Assembly: GCA_963780135.1 (NCBI GenBank)
Contig: CAWAAR010000003.1
Coordinates: 3,658,001-3,722,000 of the forward strand
Direction: 5' to 3'
Length of the DNA: 64,000 nucleotides
Source: Clostridium_AM sp963780135
Lineage (GTDB): Bacteria; Bacillota; Clostridia; Clostridiales; Clostridiaceae
The notes beneath the pieces are model-generated. The model was given only the letters and a program-made list of their open reading frames with translations. It was not told the origin of the DNA and did no database searches. Positions 58,923 through 64,000 of the stretch are shown piece by piece; positions within the stretch are counted from its first letter, which is position 1; every line of letters begins with the position of its first letter. The translations under genes and the position numbers were made by a program.

Positions 58923-61219
58923 TATATTTCCTCCCCTTTAAGATTATTCATTAATACTTCAAGTATATCAAGTGCTTCCTTAAATTTATATTTCAAAACA
59001 AACCTCTCAATTTCTGCAGCATTTTTTTGGATTTCTACCGGCCATACTAATTTTCTATATTCTTTCATAACTTCAGCACATTTTTTAGGTTTTCGAGTTT
59101 TCAAATAAGGTTTAAGCTCATTCATAATTTTTAATATTTCATTTTTGGATGAAACATTACCAGTTACCATAGCCACCTGCTCATCTTCTGGAAGTACACT
59201 TTCAAGAGCTTTTATCATTTTACTAAGCATAACACTTGTCTCTCTCAACATGGTGTTAAGTATATCAGAAGAAATCCTTTTTTTAATGGCCTCTTCTAAA
59301 CTAGCTGCCTTTTCCTGAATAACCACAGCACCAATAGTTCCAGATACCCCCTTTAAAGTGTGCGCAATACGTTCTGCAGTAAGAAAGTCCCCCTCTGAAA
59401 TCACTTTTTCAATTTGCATAATTGCATCCTTTTGTCCTAACACATATTTTTTCAATAAATTTATATATGATTTTTTCTTTCCAAGTACCCTTCTTAACCC
59501 AAGTGATGTATCAAGTCCAGGAATGCCTACTACAAAGTCATCTGAACATGTATTTACTGAAGCTTTAAATTTTACTTTTTCAGTACTTACTTTTCTAAAT
59601 GGAATCCATTTTAAAAGTATTGAAAACAACTGATTAGGATCTATAGGTTTAGATATATAATCATTCATACCTGCTTGTATACACTTATTCTGATCATTGG
59701 TCATTACATTAGCAGTCATTGCAATAATAGGTAATGCTAATCTCTTTATATTTCTTCTAATTTCTTTTGTTGCTGTTACACCATCCATTACTGGCATCTG
59801 CATGTCCATAAGTACAATATCGTATTTATTCTCCCTAACTTTATCCACTGCAATTTTTCCATTTTTAGCAAAATCTATTGAAAACTCGCCTTCTTGTAAT
59901 AGGTCAACTGCAACCTGCACATTTAGTTCATTATCTTCCACTAATAATATCCGGGCTCCACTGATTACTGTAAGAGATTCATTGTTTTTTAAAGGTTCAT
60001 CCATCTTTTGTGTTGCTTTACCAATACCAAGTTTTGCAGTAAACCAAAAAGTACTTCCTATTCCAAGTTCAGTTTCAACTCCAACCTGGCCTTCCATTAG
60101 AGTTGCCAATTCTTTAGAAATAGCAAGCCCCAGACCTGTACCTCCATACTTTCTAGTTATAGAAGTATCGGCCTGTTGAAAGGATTGAAAAAGTTCACCT
60201 TTTTGTTCTTCAGTCATACCAAGTCCTGTATCCTGAACCTCAAACTTTATTACACACTGATCAAGTAATTCTTCTTCTTTGCGAATTCTTACAACTATTT
60301 GTCCTTTTTCAGTGAATTTAACTGCATTGCTTACATAATTAATAAGAATTTGTCCTACTCTTAAGGGATCACCGCATAAATTCTTTGGTAATTCAGTATC
60401 TAAATCAAAGATTAGTTGAAGACCCTTTGAAGCACATTTGTCACCAATAAGATTTTCTAGATTATCTAGTACCTCAGCCAGTTTAAAACTGGTTTTCTCA
60501 ATTTTAAGCTTTCCTGCTTCGATTTTAGAAAAGTCCAATATATCATTTATTACACCTAACAAATGCTGATTGGATTGGGATATCTTGTTAATATAATCCC
60601 TTTGTTTGGTATTTAGATCTGTTTTTTCAATTAAATAAGTCATTCCCATAATAGCATTTATTGGAGTTCGAATTTCATGACTCATATTTGCTAAAAAATC
60701 CGACTTCGTTTTAGCAGCCTCCTCAGCACGTTCCTTAGCATCCCTTAATTCTTCTGCTTGTACTAGCAATTTATCATTCTTTTTTTTAAGCTCAACCATA
60801 AGTTCTTGTCTTGATGGTATGGATAGTACTTTTTTTAACTCTTCTATTTCTTCTTTACTAATAGAAAATTTCATATCTTTTATGTAAGAAAATGCTTCTA
60901 TAATTAATGAATTATCCTCTAATTTCCTTATAAAGTAATTATCAAAAATTTCATTACCAAATTCAAGATTCTCTTTAGTTACTATTTTCGATAATTTAAA
61001 TAATAAAGCTTTTTTTTCATATATATCTGTTATAAAAATTGAAATCAGTATATCTTTATTATTGCAATAACATCTACGACATATTTCCGATATAGCAACT
61101 TCAATTCTTGTGGTTTTTATATCAGTATACCCAAAGCTTGTAACTAGTCCTCGTATTTTCTTTCTAGCTTCAATTATAGAATCGATGTTCATTATTTTGA
61201 GAATGCCTAATTCAATCAT
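58922..61219 (-). CDS. hybrid histidine kinase with RsbT-like N-terminus, receiver and Hpt
   Basis: A 765-residue soluble sensor. Residues about 1-130 resemble a degenerate anti-sigma/RsbT-type ATPase fold (SIIEARKKIRGLVTSFGYTDIKTTRIEVAISEICRRC) without a clear ATP-binding box. A coiled coil leads to HisKA with H181 (NMSHEIRTPINAI), HATPase (NYVSNAVKFTEKG, DTGLGM, GGTGLGLAIS), a receiver with D472 (IVLMDMQMPVMDG) and a C-terminal Hpt with H620 (RIAHTLKGVSG). All phosphorelay residues are intact. It follows the PP2C gene in the stressosome operon, so its N-terminus may be the RsbT-controlled input. Confidence 0.9.
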   Translation of the reverse strand: MIELGILKIMNIDSIIEARKKIRGLVTSFGYTDIKTTRIEVAISEICRRCYCNNKDILISIFITDIYEKKALLFKLSKIVTKENLEFGNEIFDNYFIRKLEDNSLIIEAFSYIKDMKFSISKEEIEELKKVLSIPSRQELMVELKKKNDKLLVQAEELRDAKERAEEAAKTKSDFLANMSHEIRTPINAIMGMTYLIEKTDLNTKQRDYINKISQSNQHLLGVINDILDFSKIEAGKLKIEKTSFKLAEVLDNLENLIGDKCASKGLQLIFDLDTELPKNLCGDPLRVGQILINYVSNAVKFTEKGQIVVRIRKEEELLDQCVIKFEVQDTGLGMTEEQKGELFQSFQQADTSITRKYGGTGLGLAISKELATLMEGQVGVETELGIGSTFWFTAKLGIGKATQKMDEPLKNNESLTVISGARILLVEDNELNVQVAVDLLQEGEFSIDFAKNGKIAVDKVRENKYDIVLMDMQMPVMDGVTATKEIRRNIKRLALPIIAMTANVMTNDQNKCIQAGMNDYISKPIDPNQLFSILLKWIPFRKVSTEKVKFKASVNTCSDDFVVGIPGLDTSLGLRRVLGKKKSYINLLKKYVLGQKDAIMQIEKVISEGDFLTAERIAHTLKGVSGTIGAVVIQEKAASLEEAIKKRISSDILNTMLRETSVMLSKMIKALESVLPEDEQVAMVTGNVSSKNEILKIMNELKPYLKTRKPKKCAEVMKEYRKLVWPVEIQKNAAEIERFVLKYKFKEALDILEVLMNNLKGEEI

Positions 61220-61241
61220 TTTAACTTACCTCTTTAAAGTT

Positions 61242-61829
61242 TCATATTAAATATTTTAGCACAATGCAAGATTCATCATCATTTTTTTTACTAAATTTTT
61301 CTAATATTCCTTGTGCAATATTTTCAGCATTTTCTTTTAGTAATCCTCTACATTCAAAGGATTCAAAATGTTCTTTAATACCATCTGAATGCAAAAGTAA
61401 AATTTCTCCTCCATGAAGTTTTAAACTGTGTTTGTGAGGATTGGTTATTCTATAGCCAATGACACCACCTTTTGATACAAACCTAATAGGCTTTGGCCAC
61501 ATAATTCTAACAGTAATATTTCCTATTCCAACATAACTGAGTTCACCAGTTACCATATCTAAATTACATATTGCTGCAACAGCTCCTCTGGTTCCCTTTA
61601 AATGTTCATGCAGACCATTCATAATGTCCACTATGTCCTTACAATAATTATTCTCCAAGTATGTTTTTGCATATAGTGCTACTTTTCTTGCTTCTGATCC
61701 ATGTCCAAGTATATCAACTAAAGCCAAAAAACAATTATTTCCATACTTTTTAATAATACCTATATCACCACACTCTGATTCGTCTCCAAGTAATGCTTTG
61801 TAAACCATGCCTAACTCAATATCTGACAT
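61242..61829 (-). CDS. PP2C-type phosphatase, RsbX-like
   Basis: A 195-residue SpoIIE/RsbX-type serine phosphatase. Metal ligands lie in LALVDILGHGSEA and LLLHSDGIKEHFE. The start ATG overlaps the RsbT stop as TAATG, giving tight coupling. Its length matches the small RsbX form that dephosphorylates RsbS/RsbR and resets the stressosome, rather than the larger RsbU. Confidence 0.88.
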   Translation of the reverse strand: MSDIELGMVYKALLGDESECGDIGIIKKYGNNCFLALVDILGHGSEARKVALYAKTYLENNYCKDIVDIMNGLHEHLKGTRGAVAAICNLDMVTGELSYVGIGNITVRIMWPKPIRFVSKGGVIGYRITNPHKHSLKLHGGEILLLHSDGIKEHFESFECRGLLKENAENIAQGILEKFSKKNDDESCIVLKYLI

Positions 61830-62290
61830 TATCTCTTCCATTTACGTGCAAGCACACGCGTTCCCTTTCCTAATATAGCTTCAATATAAAATTCGTCCAT
61901 TATCCTTTTCACACTTGGCAGTCCTAAGCCTAGGCTATGAGGTAAAGAACTGTACTGTTCTTGCATGGCAAGCTCAATATCCATTATTCCAGGACCATTA
62001 TCCTTAGCAAATATTTCAATACCTACACGGCCATCATTTATATTTCTTATAAAACTAATAGTTATTTCACCTTTTTTTGCATATCGAATTATATTTGTTG
62101 ATAATTCAGATGCTGCAGTAGCAATCATAACCTCATCCGTACGCATAAAACCAGCTTTTACAGCCATCTGCCTTGTAACAAATATGATATGCCCATTATT
62201 ATGATCTTCTGCAAGCTTAACAAGAACCATATCCAATAAGCTCACAGTTTTGCCTGCAAAAATAGTAAAGCCATCTTCTATTTCATCCAT
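61829..62290 (-). CDS. rsbT: RsbT-like serine/threonine kinase
   Basis: A 153-residue GHKL ATPase. ATP-site motifs are ATAASELSTNIIRYAKKG (N box), DNGPGI and SLGLGLPSVKRIM. In stressosomes RsbT phosphorylates RsbS and RsbR on stress and is then released to act on a partner. There is no RsbU or sigma-B here; the partner is probably the downstream hybrid kinase. Lies 26 bases after the RsbS gene. Confidence 0.9.
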   Translation of the reverse strand: MDEIEDGFTIFAGKTVSLLDMVLVKLAEDHNNGHIIFVTRQMAVKAGFMRTDEVMIATAASELSTNIIRYAKKGEITISFIRNINDGRVGIEIFAKDNGPGIMDIELAMQEQYSSLPHSLGLGLPSVKRIMDEFYIEAILGKGTRVLARKWKR

Positions 62291-62316
62291 TAATAAGCAC
62301 CTCTGATTTTATTAAA

Positions 62317-62685
62317 TTAAGTCTTTGATACTAGTTTAAATCCCTGTTCTAAGTTAATAGCAGCTTTTATACCACTAACATCTACATTTAAATCTAATAG
62401 TGCTGACACAACTCCGGGTTTAAGACCAATCCATACAACATTAACTCCCATAAGTGAAATTGCTTTTGAAGCTTTTTGTAAAAACTTAAATGTATAAGAA
62501 TCCATTCCTTTTAACATACTTAAATCAAGTATAGCACTAACTATTGAAACGTTATTAGCTTTTGTTATTATTCTGCTAATACCTAGTTCTATCTCTTTAT
62601 CAGTAATTTCACTTGGCAGTGTTACAATAAGACACCCTTCTACTACTGTCACTGATGTTTTAAAATCATAATCAAACTCTATCAT
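62317..62685 (-). CDS. rsbS: RsbS-like STAS protein
   Basis: A 122-residue single STAS domain. The phospho-acceptor serine is S63 in LKGMDSYTFKFL, the RsbS position. It forms the stressosome core with RsbR and holds RsbT inactive until phosphorylated. The RsbR stop lies 10 bases upstream. Confidence 0.9.
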   Translation of the reverse strand: MIEFDYDFKTSVTVVEGCLIVTLPSEITDKEIELGISRIITKANNVSIVSAILDLSMLKGMDSYTFKFLQKASKAISLMGVNVVWIGLKPGVVSALLDLNVDVSGIKAAINLEQGFKLVSKT

Positions 62686-62695
62686 AGCATCTTCC

Positions 62696-63508
62696 TTATA
62701 ATTCTTTTTTATGTTTCACTTCTAAATTAAGTATTGAAAAAGCTTCAGCCAAGGCATCGCTTAAAGTAGCCTTTGTTTTTATGCTTTCCATGTCAATTCC
62801 TAGTTCAATAATAGTTTGTGCCACTGCTGGAGATATCCCAGAAATTATACATTCACAGCCCATAAGTTTTGTAGCCTTCGTTATTTTAATAAGATGATTT
62901 GCTACAGCAGTATCTACAGCAGCAACCCCATGAATATCCATTATTATAACTTTAGAATATGTTTCCATTATTTTGTTTAGCATACTTTCCATCATATGCT
63001 GTGCTCTCATAGAATCAACCACACCTACAACCGGAAGAACCAGAACTCCTTCCCATAATTCTATAGTCGGTGTTGACATCTCACGTATGGTTTGGCTTTG
63101 TTCCCTTACTCTTTCTTCATATTGAACTCTTTCCATTATATCAATGATAAACTCAAGACCTCCAATTATATTATCATTTTCATCTTTTAAAGGAACAGAA
63201 AAATATTCCATAGGCATTTTCAAGTTATTAATTGTTACTTCATTTCGTGCAGAACACATTTTTCCACTTTCAATAGCTTTAATCATACAACACTGCTCCG
63301 TATTACAATGCAATGAATTAAAAAGGTCACAACACCTTTTGCCTAAAATGTCCTCCTTGCTTTTCTTTACAGTTTTTTGTCCCGCCTTATTTATATAAGT
63401 TACTCTTAATTCTTTATCCACTGCCATTACTGTAGTTGGTATTTGATCAAGAATCTGCATTTTTATCGTACTATTTGCTTCCTCAAAATTTTCAGTGATA
63501 TTATCCAT
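62696..63508 (-). CDS. rsbR: RsbR-like PAS-STAS stressosome sensor
   Basis: A 270-residue protein. Residues about 15-130 are a PAS domain with six nearby cysteines (GKRCCDLFNSLHCNTEQCC), where B. subtilis RsbR has a globin-like domain. Residues about 150-265 are STAS with the two RsbR phospho-acceptor threonines, T200 (HGVAAVDTAV) and T232 (SPAVAQTIIELGI). It is the sensory, outward-facing part of the stressosome; the PAS cysteines may respond to redox or metal signals (inference). First gene of the operon. Start ATG with AGGAGG. Confidence 0.9.
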   Translation of the reverse strand: MDNITENFEEANSTIKMQILDQIPTTVMAVDKELRVTYINKAGQKTVKKSKEDILGKRCCDLFNSLHCNTEQCCMIKAIESGKMCSARNEVTINNLKMPMEYFSVPLKDENDNIIGGLEFIIDIMERVQYEERVREQSQTIREMSTPTIELWEGVLVLPVVGVVDSMRAQHMMESMLNKIMETYSKVIIMDIHGVAAVDTAVANHLIKITKATKLMGCECIISGISPAVAQTIIELGIDMESIKTKATLSDALAEAFSILNLEVKHKKEL

Positions 63509-63575
63509 CTTTTCCTCCTAATAATTTTTTATTTACTCATAACTAACCACTCTAATACTCCTATCTTATTAAGTT

Positions 63576-63604
63576 AATATAACATATCATACTCTCAATC
63601 TCAA
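63576..63604 (-). promoter_or_regulatory. promoter of the stressosome operon
   Basis: On the minus strand TTGAGA (63604-63599), 17 bases, TATATT (63581-63576), about 70 bases before rsbR. Confidence 0.5.
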
Positions 63605-63813
63605 TTTATTTTTCAACTATCTAGTTTCCATATAATACAACTTATAACAAAGGTGTTTTTTTGTTTTTATTTTAGTTTACTTTAAATTTTAATTTACATA
63701 ATATTATATTTGTTAACTGCACTTAATAAAGCTTTTAATACTAAAAAATATTACATTAAATTGAGAAAAACTCACCTTCATTGTCCTCTGTCAATTGATC
63801 TCTCAAAAAAAGT

Positions 63814-63848
63814 TGTGTCACATCTTGCTTAAACTGCGAAAATTAAGT
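63814..63848. repeat. dispersed repeat member, reverse orientation
   Basis: TGTCACATCTTGCTTAAACT followed by GCGAAAATTAAGT matches the reverse complement of 46076-46112 with few differences. Confidence 0.55.
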
Positions 63849-63918
63849 AATATAAGTTTAAGTAAACACAAAGTTTGTTAAAATCTAGCAACAAACTTAA
63901 AGGGAGGTGCAAAATAAC

Positions 63919-64000
63919 ATGAAAAAACTTTCTGAATGTATGGTGCTTATTGTTGATGATACGGAAGCTAATGTGGATATCCTTGTAGAAGCCTTTGGTG
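63919..64000 (+). CDS. receiver-domain protein, partial, paralogue of the REC-kinase
   Basis: Only the first 27 codons lie in the window. They read MKKLSECMVLIVDDTEANVD and continue ILVEAFG, almost the same as the start of the REC-kinase at 57795-58922 and about 80 percent identical in DNA. A GGGAGGTG ribosome site precedes the ATG. It faces away from the stressosome operon, so a second kinase of the same type probably flanks the module. Confidence 0.8.
   Translation, partial: MKKLSECMVLIVDDTEANVDILVEAFG

Larger units (their letters stand above)
63509..63918. other. 410-base divergent region between rsbR and a second REC-kinase gene
   Basis: Holds the rsbR promoter at its left end, a dispersed-repeat copy at 63814-63848 and a hairpin (AAGTTTGTT with AACAAACTT, 63871-63898) right before the next ribosome site. 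The rest is AT-rich. Confidence 0.5.

Noticed and set aside
1..64000. tRNA, rRNA, CRISPR array or prophage
   Set aside because: No cloverleaf, rRNA motif, regularly spaced repeats or phage structural genes were recognised on either strand.

Overview
The window is chromosomal DNA from a low-GC, spore-forming, anaerobic Firmicute, most likely Clostridium sensu stricto. This rests on the AT-rich composition, AGGAGG-type ribosome binding sites, a gerA-type spore germination operon, a ferredoxin-dependent 2-oxoacid oxidoreductase operon, several ferredoxin-domain oxidoreductases, an NADH-type TrxR/glutaredoxin pair of the kind studied in C. pasteurianum, and many chemoreceptors. I see no rRNA, tRNA, CRISPR array or prophage.

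Layout. 0-2.3 kb: a soluble PocR-type chemoreceptor and a frameshifted YitT membrane protein. 2.5-10 kb: a probable surface/spore glycosylation locus (DNRLRE protein, small related protein, TPR glycosyltransferase, GT4 glycosyltransferase, methyltransferase, methyltransferase-GT fusion); two of its promoters look like sporulation sigma-K promoters. 10.2-12.6 kb: a peroxide-defence operon (Gpx, TrxR-like, glutaredoxin, OhrR) with a textbook OhrR box. 12.7-18 kb: single-chain serine dehydratase, MarR regulator, dCache chemoreceptor, DUF554 membrane protein. 18.4-24.9 kb: a catabolic operon (DapA-like aldolase, MFS transporter, malic enzyme, FAH-family hydrolase) under a divergent LacI regulator with operators placed on a consensus promoter. 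25.1-30.6 kb: TetR regulator and RND efflux pair, with duplicated operators between them. 30.7-32.8 kb: ferredoxin-nitroreductase and ferredoxin-aldo/keto reductase. 33-38.3 kb: germinant-receptor operon A-C-small membrane protein-B-B. 38.3-41.2 kb: nitroreductase and chemoreceptor. 41.3-45.5 kb: VOR/KOR operon plus P-loop ATPase, with a divergent MarR regulator and paired operators. 45.6-50.6 kb: YkuD transpeptidase, then an intact insertion sequence with an 8-bp target duplication that has landed between a promoter and the xpaC-telA genes. 50.8-56.3 kb: EAL-HDOD protein, diguanylate cyclase, second PocR chemoreceptor and a 4HB chemoreceptor. 56.5-63.5 kb: a stressosome operon (RsbR, RsbS, RsbT, PP2C phosphatase) feeding a hybrid histidine kinase, a REC-kinase and a REC-AraC regulator. 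The last 82 bases begin a paralogue of the REC-kinase on the opposite strand.

The genes group into self-contained regulatory modules, and many have recognisable operators: OhrR, LacI, TetR and MarR sites are all readable. Two genes (yitT-like and xpaC) are broken at T-rich runs, so a sequencing artefact or recent decay should be considered for both. The most interesting items are the stressosome wired to a phosphorelay, the IS insertion upstream of xpaC-telA, the OhrR-boxed peroxidase operon, the putative sporulation-controlled glycosylation locus, and a dispersed family of short intergenic repeats.
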